IMG/VR virus record: IMGVR_UViG_3300044632_001003
Location: 141,010-205,009 of that record
Source of the DNA: a virus
Strand: one strand, 5' to 3'
Length of the DNA stretch: 64,000 nucleotides
The first letter of the stretch is position 1, and each line of letters starts with the position of its first letter. Under the pieces are notes generated by a model, which was not told the origin of the DNA, did no database searches, and saw only the letters and a program-made list of their open reading frames with translations. This document shows, one piece after another, positions 45,050 through 52,255 of this stretch. A program made the translations under genes and the position numbers.

Positions 45050-45846
45050 AGAAATTCAAAGTTACCAAATGGATAATCAACTGTTGATTTATTATAGCAT
45101 TCTCCACCAAACCAATTTTTGGGGGCAATTACTTTTTTACTTTTTGCTAACCATGCACCCCACCAAGAGAATGATGAATTTGCAATGATGTGATAATCGC
45201 ATAATGACATTAAGCAAAGATCAGCATCGGTTGTGTTTTCTTCTGATATCAAAAACCTATCATCTTTAAATAAATCCTGCTCTTTACACCAAGATTCATC
45301 ATCAGAAAAAACAATAACAGGAAGTTCTGGTAGTTTAGAAAGTGCTTCCTGATAATAACTAATTGGTTGCACAGGATGATTTGGATTAGAGGTATAATCT
45401 CCTCTACGAATATGTAAAGAGATTACTTCACTATCAAAATTTTCTTTAAGAAATTCTTTACAATTAGAATACAACTCTTCATTAAATCTAAAGTCTTCTC
45501 GTATCTCATCTTCAATATGCTTGAAGTATTTTTCGGTTTGAAAGTATCCCATTAAATCTACATTATCTGGGCAATTGATGAATAATTCCTCATCAAATTC
45601 ATGCTTTCTTTCCCAAAAAGTATTGGCATCCTGTAGAGCACAATCATTATTTTTTTCTATATTTTCAAAAACATCGTATAAAATAACATCAGAATTTTTG
45701 ACATTATCATCATGCTGCCCAAAAACATATCTAGGTGGAATGATAAATCCATATCCCCTATTTCTAGCAATTCCTTTTAAAGAAGCATATTGAAACATTT
45801 GATTGGCAAGTCTTCCAAGATTGCCAATATGATTGAGTGATATCAT
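45046..45846 (-). CDS. GT11-family alpha-1,2-fucosyltransferase-like protein
   Basis: 266 residues. GNLGRLANQMFQYASLKGIA at residues ~8-27 is the N-terminal GT11 motif; VISLHIRRGDYTSNP near 141-155 is the donor-binding H-x-R-R-x-D-Y motif (His145-Asp150); LSLCDYHIIANSSFSWWGAW near 215-234 completes the family. Known reaction: transfer of fucose from GDP-fucose to the 2-position of galactose. Near the head of the glycan island, overlapping both neighbours by 4 nt. Confidence 0.92.
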   Translation of the reverse strand: MISLNHIGNLGRLANQMFQYASLKGIARNRGYGFIIPPRYVFGQHDDNVKNSDVILYDVFENIEKNNDCALQDANTFWERKHEFDEELFINCPDNVDLMGYFQTEKYFKHIEDEIREDFRFNEELYSNCKEFLKENFDSEVISLHIRRGDYTSNPNHPVQPISYYQEALSKLPELPVIVFSDDESWCKEQDLFKDDRFLISEENTTDADLCLMSLCDYHIIANSSFSWWGAWLAKSKKVIAPKNWFGGECYNKSTVDYPFGNFEFL

Positions 45847-46430
45847 ACTTTATAATTAAATGAAATAGTAACTCTTGGATCAGTATTAAGACCAGGAGGA
45901 ACCATATGAACAGTGGATGATTGAAAAATTAACAAAGAACGTTCAACTGGTTCTATAGAATATGAATCTGAATTATACTCATTTCTGATAGAATGTGGGG
46001 TACAGTAATAAAAATTAGGATGGTGAAATACTATAGGTGCAGATCCCTCTGGTCTTTTACAGAAATATACTCCACTAATAGAAGATGGTAAATGATGATG
46101 AAACTCTTGACTGTTTTTATTAGTATAAACATTCCACCACCACTCACTTAAAAAGAATTTATGATGGTCACAATTTAAAAATTTTGCGTATTCATTAACT
46201 TTAGTATTGATTCTTTCAAATAGTAAGTCAAAAATTTTATTCTCATACCCAATATTAAATGAATTTTGTGGGCTATTTGCTCCCGAATACCAGGAGTCTA
46301 TCCCTCTACCTTTAACAACATCCTTTTCTTTTAGAATGTGTTGATATATTCTCATATTTTCTTCTTCAGAAATGAGATCGTATGACCGATAAACTGAAGT
46401 TGGAAACAATAAATGAATATTATCCTGCAC
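45843..46430 (-). CDS. 2OG-Fe(II) oxygenase-like protein
   Basis: 195 residues from a GTG at 46430. The frame stays open to 46514, but the upstream part encodes the terminator hairpin, so it is probably not translated; the start is uncertain. Pattern of cyanophage 2OG-Fe(II) oxygenases: IHLLFPTSVYRSYD start, QEFHHHLPSSISGVYF (metal His) near 107-122, and a late VHMVPPGLNTDPRVTISFNY with the second His and the 2-oxoglutarate Arg. Substrate unknown. First gene of the glycan island. Confidence 0.7.
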   Translation of the reverse strand: MQDNIHLLFPTSVYRSYDLISEEENMRIYQHILKEKDVVKGRGIDSWYSGANSPQNSFNIGYENKIFDLLFERINTKVNEYAKFLNCDHHKFFLSEWWWNVYTNKNSQEFHHHLPSSISGVYFCKRPEGSAPIVFHHPNFYYCTPHSIRNEYNSDSYSIEPVERSLLIFQSSTVHMVPPGLNTDPRVTISFNYKV

Positions 46431-46466
46431 AAATATATCACAATATATCAAATTATTATAATAAAA

Positions 46467-46491
46467 AAGGGAGTTGTTGTCAACTCCCTTG
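46467..46491 (-). terminator. strong terminator at head of glycan island
   Basis: Perfect 10-bp stem AAGGGAGTTG/CAACTCCCTT around a 4-nt loop, followed by TTTTTT on the minus strand. It isolates the glycan island from the small genes upstream. Confidence 0.85.
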
Positions 46492-46500
46492 ATTCTTTTC

Positions 46501-46660
46501 AGGCTCGCCACCAATTCTTTGACTGGAAATTGGAAACCAGGCGGGAGAGAGTCCCATCCGCACCACTTGCTTTTTTATGGGAAAGCAAGAAACCAGAAGG
46601 GGTCAAATTTGACTCCACCACTTGGTTTTAAGAAACCAAGAAAAGTTGGGTTAACTTTGA
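46501..46660. repeat. three tandem hairpin units
   Basis: Three ~52-nt degenerate units, each beginning CACCA and holding two inverted repeats: 46511-46533 (CCAATT/AATTGG), 46566-46589 (CTTGCTTT/AAAGCAAG), 46599-46616 (palindrome about GTCAAATTTGAC), 46621-46640 (CTTGGTTT/AAACCAAG) and 46642-46658 (AAAGTT/AACTTT); a weak GGGA/TCCC pair lies in the first unit. The last unit lies inside the end of the 75-residue gene. Confidence 0.5.
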
Positions 46661-46855
46661 TATTTCGGTGATACCAAAGAATGCTATCAGAAATAGCACA
46701 TCCCAGAGTTTGAGTTTGATAGCAAAAGGAATACCGAGTAGTCCCCCAATAAACTTTATTATCAAACCATTTTTGAAATCTCCCCACAACATGATTTGAT
46801 AACCAAGTAGGAGAAGAAAGTTCCCGATATACCTCAGGATACTTGTTTTAGACAT
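46628..46855 (-). CDS. small membrane protein (75 aa)
   Basis: Almost wholly hydrophobic with two or three predicted membrane helices (ILRYIGNFLLLLGYQIMLWG, FIGGLLGIPFAIKLKLWDVL, FLIAFFGITEISKLTQLFLV). No motif. The size and composition resemble small inner-membrane or thylakoid proteins often seen in cyanophages. The C-terminal codons lie in the tandem hairpin array. Function unknown. Confidence 0.65.
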   Translation of the reverse strand: MSKTSILRYIGNFLLLLGYQIMLWGDFKNGLIIKFIGGLLGIPFAIKLKLWDVLFLIAFFGITEISKLTQLFLVS

Positions 46856-46881
46856 AAGGGGTTTGCTCCCGACCAGTGCTG

Positions 46882-47136
46882 TTATAGACCATCCGTGTCT
46901 TCTTCATCGTCTCTTACATAACAAGGAACTCTATCTGGATCTAACCATTTCGCATACTCAATATCCTCCATTGCAGTAGAACATTGTAGAACATTATCAA
47001 AAAGATAAATGTCATTCCAGCGTTTGGTATAGTAATTTTGCTTTTGCAAACGATAATCTGGTTTGCCGTTTATCTCAAGAATACCTGCTTCAATAAAGCG
47101 ATATCCTTCACGTTCCAGAAGAACTTTGGTTTTCAT
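46882..47136 (-). CDS. hypothetical protein (84 aa)
   Basis: Starts MKTKVLLEREGYRFIEAGIL. Mixed alpha/beta, acidic end (DDEEDTDGL), two Cys (CSTAMED, CYVRDD). The ATG overlaps the stop of the 71-residue gene upstream by 4 nt, so the two are coupled. Not recognised. Confidence 0.65.
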   Translation of the reverse strand: MKTKVLLEREGYRFIEAGILEINGKPDYRLQKQNYYTKRWNDIYLFDNVLQCSTAMEDIEYAKWLDPDRVPCYVRDDEEDTDGL

Positions 47137-47348
47137 GCAACCTCAACAGATTCAAGATCGCTGGCGACATACTCCATGAGCATTTCGTAGTCGTCAAGAG
47201 GGTCACCAGAAAATACGACACCTTCATTTTCATAAAAGCGACGAACTTTTTTATAAAGTTTCGGATTCTTTACATCAAGGTAGATTTCCCCGTTAGCAGC
47301 AAGGCGAAGAGTGCTAACATCTTTCTTGAATTTTGCGGTCAGAGACAT
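47133..47348 (-). CDS. hypothetical protein (71 aa)
   Basis: Starts MSLTAKFKKDVSTLRLAANG. Basic N-terminal half, acidic C-terminal half (DPLDDYEMLMEYVASDLESV). Coupled by ATGA overlap to the 84-residue gene. Not recognised; could be a small regulatory or inhibitor protein. Confidence 0.65.
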   Translation of the reverse strand: MSLTAKFKKDVSTLRLAANGEIYLDVKNPKLYKKVRRFYENEGVVFSGDPLDDYEMLMEYVASDLESVEVA

Positions 47349-47421
47349 TGTTTTGTGTTGTTTGCTCTAGTATTATAAGGTGTTGAGACTTTTCTGTCAA
47401 GTGTGCCAGTCTATGAACTGG

Positions 47422-48072
47422 TTATGTTATATAGTCACTAAAATCTTTTGCACAAAGATACATATTTCCAGATATAGAAATCCTGTTACTATCAGATGTA
47501 TAAAATGGATAAACACAATGATTAACTCTAGATGGAAACACGATAATTTCCTTCTCGAAAGTAGAATCCAATTCTATTAAATGCTCTTCCATATCACCGA
47601 TTGCATTTGGATAATAAAATGCAAAAGATCCAGGACACTTATTATTTGAATTCTTACATAAGTCTTGATCAAATTCATTCCTAAAGTCATAGGGTATTTT
47701 TACCCATATAACAAAACTATAAAGACCAGTATGATGATGGACAGGATTGAACTCGTATTTCTTTTGATAATTTACCCACAATCTTTTAAGTTCAAGATTG
47801 TATCCATCAGCAATAACTGATTTTTCATATCTCATCAAATTATACTGCCTTTCATATTTGGCACATAATTTTACAAGGTATTCTTCAACAAAGATAAAAT
47901 CTTCTTGTGACAAATTAATATCATAAGATTCTTCTATATTTCCAGCTAGGGTATTAACAGCTCTATTATTATTTTCTTTTGCATCCAATGCACTATTGAC
48001 AAGACGATCAAAGATAGCGTCGGGAACTCTATCTTTAATAAATCCAATGCTATAAAATGGTATAGATTCCAT
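47422..48072 (-). CDS. 2OG-Fe(II) oxygenase-like protein
   Basis: 216 residues. YEFNPVHHHTGLYSFVIWVK near residues 105-124 has the metal-binding His and the hydrophobic strand of the double-stranded beta-helix; VNHCVYPFYTSDSNRISISG near 182-201 has the distal His and the R-x-S 2-oxoglutarate pattern. This type is widespread in cyanomyoviruses, substrate unknown. Single gene just downstream of tRNA-Pro. Confidence 0.8.
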   Translation of the reverse strand: MESIPFYSIGFIKDRVPDAIFDRLVNSALDAKENNNRAVNTLAGNIEESYDINLSQEDFIFVEEYLVKLCAKYERQYNLMRYEKSVIADGYNLELKRLWVNYQKKYEFNPVHHHTGLYSFVIWVKIPYDFRNEFDQDLCKNSNNKCPGSFAFYYPNAIGDMEEHLIELDSTFEKEIIVFPSRVNHCVYPFYTSDSNRISISGNMYLCAKDFSDYIT

Positions 48073-48089
48073 AATTAAATATAGACTAA

Positions 48090-48165
48090 TCGGAGTATTC
48101 GGATTTGAACCGAAATTATTCCGCTTCCCAAAAGCGGTGCCATGACCAAGTTAGGCGATACTCCG
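48090..48165 (-). tRNA. tRNA-Pro(TGG)
   Basis: Cloverleaf with acceptor CGGAGTA/TACTCCG, anticodon stem CCGCT/AGCGG and loop TTTGGGA (anticodon TGG), and T-arm GGTTCAAATCC. Its 5' 15 nt are also the last codons and stop of the HNH gene at 48151-48507. Confidence 0.9.
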
Positions 48166-48507
48166 TAGTTCCAACTCACCAGAATGAACTGCTGCGTGGC
48201 AACAAGCACATAATAGCACACATTCCTTTATTTCGTCAATAATACGTTCGTGACTCCATCCACGAATCCCATGAAATTTAGCGTCTTTTTGAGATGGATC
48301 TAAATGATGAACTTGAAGTGCTGATGAATATTTATCATAACCACAAGAAACACACTTACCTCCCATTTCTTCAAGAATAAAATTTCTTTTTTTCTGTCCC
48401 AACTCTAATGTATATTTGTTATGACAAGCACCACAAACACTTTTTTTATGCCCATAAAACTTAGATGGATCAGTTTCTCCACAATGCCCACACTTATGCG
48501 TTCTCAT
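48151..48507 (-). CDS. HNH endonuclease overlapping tRNA-Pro
   Basis: 118 residues. Zinc-binding pairs CGHCGETD and CGACHNKY in the N-terminal part, then KCVSCGYDKYSSALQVHHLD near residues 51-70 (HNH His pair) and LLCACCHAAVHSGE near 98-111. A typical free-standing HNH homing-type endonuclease. The stop TAA lies within the tRNA-Pro gene, so the two overlap by 15 nt. A CATAAATA element is ~28 nt upstream of the start. Confidence 0.85.
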   Translation of the reverse strand: MRTHKCGHCGETDPSKFYGHKKSVCGACHNKYTLELGQKKRNFILEEMGGKCVSCGYDKYSSALQVHHLDPSQKDAKFHGIRGWSHERIIDEIKECVLLCACCHAAVHSGELELRSIA

Positions 48508-48533
48508 TTTCGGTAGAATAAGTTTATCTACCG

Positions 48534-48683
48534 TTATTTATGTTTTTTATCAAATGGAGCCCAGTGCTGCCATTCGTATTTGTGTATTGCCCAGATACCC
48601 ATAATAGGAAGCACAATCAAAATGTATCCAAGAAATCCAAGAGTATAGGGGTTTTCTAGAACCCATCGAGCAAAATGTCCCAT
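48534..48683 (-). CDS. small membrane protein (49 aa)
   Basis: Begins MGHFARWVLENPYTLGFLGY with one membrane helix (TLGFLGYILIVLPIMGIWAI) and a basic tail. The start overlaps the upstream stop by one base (TGATG), the usual coupling here. Last of the gnd-PTOX string of small genes. Not recognised. Confidence 0.6.
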   Translation of the reverse strand: MGHFARWVLENPYTLGFLGYILIVLPIMGIWAIHKYEWQHWAPFDKKHK

Positions 48684-48904
48684 CAGTATCCTCTCCAGGT
48701 CTTAAACTCATAATAAAAGTATTGATCCACTACCCTATCATCTAATGGGGCATTTTCAGTTCTATGTGCCCATACCTCACAAAATTCTACGATGCGACGA
48801 TCGTGTAATGAACTATGTCCCCACATTCTTACAAATGCTGATGCGGCAAAGTGATACCGCTGTCTAATGTGCGGTTCCGTTTCCTTTATACTTTTCGGTG
48901 TCAT
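48683..48904 (-). CDS. hypothetical protein (73 aa)
   Basis: Starts MTPKSIKETEPHIRQRYHFA; helical, rich in His/Arg/Trp. The ATG follows a GGGGGA site at 5-nt spacing although it lies 41 nt inside the upstream 40-residue gene, so the overlap appears real. No family recognised. Confidence 0.65.
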   Translation of the reverse strand: MTPKSIKETEPHIRQRYHFAASAFVRMWGHSSLHDRRIVEFCEVWAHRTENAPLDDRVVDQYFYYEFKTWRGY

Positions 48905-48986
48905 AATATCCCCCTTTTGTTCCGAAGTAAAGAGTTGTTAATACGAAAGGAATTGAAACAAATAAAAGTGCTTTTGCTAATAACAT
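48864..48986 (-). CDS. small membrane protein coupled to PTOX (40 aa)
   Basis: Begins MLLAKALLFVSIPFVLTTLY, one membrane helix, then a polar tail (FGTKGGYYDTEKYKGNG). The ATG shares a base with the PTOX stop. Possibly a partner of the oxidase at the thylakoid; inferred from coupling only. Confidence 0.6.
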   Translation of the reverse strand: MLLAKALLFVSIPFVLTTLYFGTKGGYYDTEKYKGNGTAH

Positions 48987-49486
48987 CAGATCATCTCCAT
49001 TGCTCGTTCTAGTTCAATATAATGGTTCATTTCATCCACTGCGATCTCTGCAATCTTTGCATCATCCTGATGATCCCAGAAGTAATCTAGGTATGTTTCT
49101 GTTGCATGAAACTCAATACCTGAGTTCAGATGATAAGCGAAAACAGGAGCAAGAAAATAATAACCCACCATAATCCAATAATAGATGAGAACCAAATGAT
49201 AAGCGAAAAAGCGATCAACCCAGCGATCTGCTCCGCCACGCGACTCCATTTCTCTGAGGTGTTCGGTTTCATTAATTGTCTGTGCGAAGTGTTCTTTCAT
49301 TAAGTAGTAATGTTCTTCTGTTCGGAGACCTAGTGATTCTCTGAGATGAAGAACACTGAGAAAAGCGAAGTAAGGTGCTCTGGCGATTGTTTCCAGCACC
49401 CAGAATCTTTGGATTGGTAGATCACGGTAGAGGAAGTCAATGATGGCTACCGTAATTGATAGAACTGCATCATTGAACTTTCTCAT
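48986..49486 (-). CDS. plastoquinol terminal oxidase (PTOX, alternative-oxidase family)
   Basis: 166 residues from the ATG at 49486, which has AGGAG upstream; the open frame begins earlier but inside another gene. Di-iron ligands are visible: VLETIARAPYFAF (Glu), NETEHLREME (E-x-x-H), a Glu in HATETYLDYF and DEMNHYIELE (E-x-x-H). PTOX oxidises plastoquinol and reduces O2 to water, relieving over-reduction and providing ATP without PSI. Coupled on both sides to small genes, downstream of gnd. Confidence 0.93.
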   Translation of the reverse strand: MRKFNDAVLSITVAIIDFLYRDLPIQRFWVLETIARAPYFAFLSVLHLRESLGLRTEEHYYLMKEHFAQTINETEHLREMESRGGADRWVDRFFAYHLVLIYYWIMVGYYFLAPVFAYHLNSGIEFHATETYLDYFWDHQDDAKIAEIAVDEMNHYIELERAMEMI

Positions 49487-49650
49487 AGGAATACTCCTGG
49501 TTGATAATTTACTAACTTTTGAATCTCGGTAAGAAGTGCTCCATACTCCCTGAACTTTCTGTCTCCAGCAATATGGTGTCTTTGTCTGACCCACACTGCG
49601 TCTGCAATCAGACGAAGTTCATATTCTGAAAAATCTTTAAATCGTTCCAT
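49483..49650 (-). CDS. small hypothetical protein between gnd and PTOX (55 aa)
   Basis: Starts MERFKDFSEYELRLIADAVW; soluble, charged, helical. AAGGAG ribosome site 6-7 nt before the ATG, 11 nt after the gnd stop; its stop overlaps the PTOX start as ATGA. Not recognised. Confidence 0.65.
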   Translation of the reverse strand: MERFKDFSEYELRLIADAVWVRQRHHIAGDRKFREYGALLTEIQKLVNYQPGVFL

Positions 49651-49661
49651 TGATAATCTCC

Positions 49662-50696
49662 TTATCTAACGTGATGACCACCAAACATAAATCTCATGCC
49701 ATTCAGGATTTTTGCTCCGAAAGATCCGAGATTGCGTGAATTAAATCGCTCAAATAGGGCAGTAGTAATAACAGGAGCGGATATCCCCAAATCCACAGCG
49801 GCAGAAACAGTCCAACGACCCTCACCGCTGTCGGATACCCCACCAGAGAACTGTTTAAGCTCACTGTTGCCGCGTAACACATCAGCAGTAAGATCAAGTA
49901 ACCAACTACCAACCACGCTACCACGACGCCATAACTCAGCCACCTCAGCAACATCAATATCATAGCAATAGGATTCGGGGTCTGCCATTGGGGCGACTTC
50001 TGCATCTCCTTCTCTAACATACTGAGCACCTGCGTTTGCGTTTTTGATGATGTTGAATCCTTCAGCGTATGCTTGCATGATGCCATATTCAATACCATTA
50101 TGCACCATCTTTACAAAGTGACCAGCACCAGGACCACCACAATGCAACCAACCGTGCTCTGCAGAAGTTACGTCTGAGTCAAATTGAGTCCTGGGGGCAG
50201 CACTGATTCCTGGGGCAAGGGCATCAAAAATGCGCGAACAAGAGGCGACCGCAATATTTCCCCCACCAACCATAAGACAGTATCCACGATCCAAACCATA
50301 AACACCGCCGCTAGTGCCACAATCAATATATTGGATACCCATCTTTGCCAAACGTTCTGCTCTTTTCCGACTGTCTTTAAAATTGCTATTGCCATGATCA
50401 ATAATAATATCTCCCTCACTACAAAATCGTAATAACTCATTGATTGTCTCCTCTACTGTTTCTGCTGGCACAACCATTTGGAAGATTCCTGGTTGTATTC
50501 CCCCGTTTTTTGTTTGTTTAACTACTTGAACAAGATTTTGAATAGTAGTTGTAACTCCATTAACAAATCCCTTTTCATAAGCTTCCTGAGCCTTTTCATA
50601 ATTTCTCCTGTAACCCCAGACTTCAATTCCTGCCTTCATCATGCGGCGAGACATTCCTTCTCCCATTCGCCCCAGTCCAATTAATCCTACTCTCAT
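49662..50696 (-). CDS. gnd: 6-phosphogluconate dehydrogenase, decarboxylating
   Basis: 344 residues, the short (GndA/YqeC-like) form. NADP-binding GLIGLGRMGEGMSRRM at residues ~4-19, the substrate loop YIDCGTSGGVYGLDRGYCLM near 123-142, and the catalytic Lys in GAGHFVKMVHNGIEYGIMQA near 185-204. Produces NADPH and ribulose-5-phosphate; with talC and the RpiB domain it would direct host carbon through the pentose phosphate pathway. GGGGAGAG upstream of the ATG. Member of an operon with PTOX. Confidence 0.95.
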   Translation of the reverse strand: MRVGLIGLGRMGEGMSRRMMKAGIEVWGYRRNYEKAQEAYEKGFVNGVTTTIQNLVQVVKQTKNGGIQPGIFQMVVPAETVEETINELLRFCSEGDIIIDHGNSNFKDSRKRAERLAKMGIQYIDCGTSGGVYGLDRGYCLMVGGGNIAVASCSRIFDALAPGISAAPRTQFDSDVTSAEHGWLHCGGPGAGHFVKMVHNGIEYGIMQAYAEGFNIIKNANAGAQYVREGDAEVAPMADPESYCYDIDVAEVAELWRRGSVVGSWLLDLTADVLRGNSELKQFSGGVSDSGEGRWTVSAAVDLGISAPVITTALFERFNSRNLGSFGAKILNGMRFMFGGHHVR

Positions 50697-50705
50697 AACT
50701 CTCCC

Positions 50706-50798
50706 CTAATATTGTGGATATGCGTGTGTAAGTCCCCAATAAACAAATAACCCAATGGAACTAAAAAGTAACAATGAAGAAATAAAAAGGTTATTCAT
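50706..50798 (-). CDS. single-pass membrane micropeptide (30 aa)
   Basis: Starts MNNLFISSLLLFSSIGLFVY; one hydrophobic helix and a short C-terminus ending AYPQY. Its ATG overlaps the upstream stop as ATGAATAA. Sits 9 nt before gnd. Size similar to photosystem small subunits; identity unknown. Confidence 0.5.
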   Translation of the reverse strand: MNNLFISSLLLFSSIGLFVYWGLTHAYPQY

Positions 50799-50904
50799 CG
50801 TCTTCGTCCTCATAAGTAGATGGTTCTTCAAATAGTTCTTCTATTTTTTGTTGTGTAACTCTTCTTTGGAGTTCTTTTAAATCTTCTTCTGTAAGAGAGA
50901 TCAT
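50791..50904 (-). CDS. small acidic protein (37 aa)
   Basis: Starts MISLTEEDLKELQRRVTQQK and ends YEDEDDE. Helical, acidic, no membrane part. ATGA overlap with the gene upstream. Not recognised. Confidence 0.5.
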   Translation of the reverse strand: MISLTEEDLKELQRRVTQQKIEELFEEPSTYEDEDDE

Positions 50905-51080
50905 TTGTCCTTGAGTAAGTCTTCTATTCTTTTACGCATATTTGAACTTTCCTGTTTCATATAGTCTCGGAGAGAATATCCTCTTTGACCTCTCATAATA
51001 CAAGTGCCTTGATAGAACATCGTGGCGGCAAATACTAACAGGAAAACAATACCGATTAGTTCAGGGTAATGTTGAGCCAT
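50901..51080 (-). CDS. small membrane protein (59 aa)
   Basis: Starts MAQHYPELIGIVFLLVFAAT with one N-terminal membrane helix and a long basic cytoplasmic helix (MKQESSNMRKRIEDLLKDK). Overlaps the end of the 67-residue gene by 25 nt. Not recognised. Confidence 0.6.
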   Translation of the reverse strand: MAQHYPELIGIVFLLVFAATMFYQGTCIMRGQRGYSLRDYMKQESSNMRKRIEDLLKDK

Positions 51081-51256
51081 GGTAATACAGGCGGAATAAC
51101 ACCTACAAGTCGGAGGAGTCCTTCAGCAAATAAAGCAAGAACCACCCAACCGACGCACATGCTAATGATAGAAGCATTACGGTTGTGTCGTCGTATAGCA
51201 GCATCAATCATCTCCTGAACTTCAGAACGGCTTACAAACTCGTCTTGAGGTTCCAT
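51056..51256 (-). CDS. small membrane protein (66 aa)
   Basis: From the ATG at 51256: starts MEPQDEFVSRSEVQEMIDAA, a polar helix, then a membrane helix (ISMCVGWVVLALFAEGLLRL) and VGVIPPVLPW. Its ATG shares a base with the stop of the 49-residue gene. Not recognised. Confidence 0.65.
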   Translation of the reverse strand: MEPQDEFVSRSEVQEMIDAAIRRHNRNASIISMCVGWVVLALFAEGLLRLVGVIPPVLPWLNITLN

Positions 51257-51405
51257 CACTTCTCATCTCCAAGAAACTTCGCAAGTGGGTCTTTTCTGGT
51301 CTTTACGATTTCAACTGATCTTTTGTAGAACATATTGTCCGTATTACCAGACGTTTCAAACGTCTCCTTGATCTTCACCCAATTGTCGTAGGTGCGTTGA
51401 TCCAT
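51256..51405 (-). CDS. small hypothetical protein (49 aa)
   Basis: Starts MDQRTYDNWVKIKETFETSG; soluble, charged. First gene of the gnd-PTOX operon, downstream of a sigma70-like promoter (51433-51460). Not recognised. Confidence 0.6.
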   Translation of the reverse strand: MDQRTYDNWVKIKETFETSGNTDNMFYKRSVEIVKTRKDPLAKFLGDEK

Positions 51406-51432
51406 AGGGTTTTAGATTGAATATTATTAGTT

Positions 51433-51460
51433 ATACTAGTGAGTACTTTTACTATGTCAA
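51433..51460 (-). promoter_or_regulatory. sigma70-type promoter for gnd-PTOX operon
   Basis: Minus strand TTGACA (51455-51460), 16-nt spacer and TAGTAT (51433-51438), just upstream of the first gene of the operon. Suggests early expression by host RNA polymerase. Confidence 0.5.
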
Positions 51461-51520
51461 CTATGTGTTGATACAAAAATATAGATTAAGAAAATCTAAA
51501 ACTTTGTAATATTTGTAACA

Positions 51521-51606
51521 AGGAAGATCAGGGATTCGAACCCTGGAACGCTATTAACGTTATTAGTTTTCAAGACTAACGCCATCAACCACTCGGCCAA
51601 TCTTCC
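51521..51606 (-). tRNA. tRNA-Ser(TGA)
   Basis: Long-variable-arm tRNA: acceptor GGAAGAT/ATCTTCC, anticodon stem TTAGT/ACTAA with loop CTTGAAA (anticodon TGA), T-arm GGTTCGAATCC. The discriminator reads T rather than the usual G. Confidence 0.85.
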
Positions 51607-51646
51607 GATTATGTTATAATATACACTATCTATTCAATTTCGTCAA

Positions 51647-52255
51647 GTGCTTATCACCCCATCAACAAAAAGAATTGAGTTTGAAAGACTACTCAAAAAA
51701 CTTGGATATCGTGATAGGTCTCCAGTTTATCCAAAAGAAAATAAAAGATATCAACAAGTCAATTTTAAATGTGAGGATGGCGCTCTAGCAATTTATACAT
51801 TTATAATACTTTATCAAACTAAAAAAAGTTACTTATACTTAGAGTTTGAAGACCATTATAACTCACCACAGTTAGAAGAAAAAATAAAAACTTTAGCAGA
51901 AAGAATTTATTTTCATGAAAAAACCAGAGTTGCAGAGGTTGGTTATGAAGTCAAATATACTAAGCAACCAAACGAATTTTCATTAGAAGAAAGGAAAAAA
52001 ATCTTCTATAACTTTATGAAATATACTTATAAAAATTTAGAAGAGGGTATGGTCAAACTTTCTCCAAGACCTGGAGATGTTTTAGTTGCAAAACCACATG
52101 GACCAAAACTAAACGATGGTTTTACAGAGTCTTCACTGGTTATTGGAAAACACCAACGTTCTTTGGTTGCTCGCAGATTTGGTTTTGGAAAACTAAATGA
52201 TGATGGATTTCAGTATGCACGTTATGATGAAAATACTATACTAAGACCTATCTAA
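51647..52255 (+). CDS. hypothetical protein, lone plus-strand gene
   Basis: 202 residues from a GTG. Starts MLITPSTKRIEFERLLKKLG; mixed alpha/beta with Lys/Tyr richness (ENKRYQQVNFKC, FYNFMKYTYKNLEEGM) and a C-terminal LVARRFGFGKLNDDGFQYAR. A plus-strand TATAAT lies at 51615-51620. It runs against all neighbours and meets the zinc-ribbon gene tail to tail with an 8-nt overlap. No family recognised. Confidence 0.65.
   Translation: MLITPSTKRIEFERLLKKLGYRDRSPVYPKENKRYQQVNFKCEDGALAIYTFIILYQTKKSYLYLEFEDHYNSPQLEEKIKTLAERIYFHEKTRVAEVGYEVKYTKQPNEFSLEERKKIFYNFMKYTYKNLEEGMVKLSPRPGDVLVAKPHGPKLNDGFTESSLVIGKHQRSLVARRFGFGKLNDDGFQYARYDENTILRPI

Noticed and set aside
46431-46514. N-terminal extension of the first glycan-island gene to 223 residues.
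   Set aside because: The added codons are the terminator hairpin itself, so transcription would end within them.
46501-46620. tRNA 3' ends (GCCACCA, CGCACCA, TCCACCA) as remnants of tRNA genes or an att site.
   Set aside because: No matching acceptor 5' strands, no T-loop consensus and no integrase in the window; the hairpin-array reading explains the pattern better.
49696-49965. Open frames opposite gnd and opposite psbA/psbD.
   Set aside because: Shadow frames of strongly conserved genes without ribosome sites.
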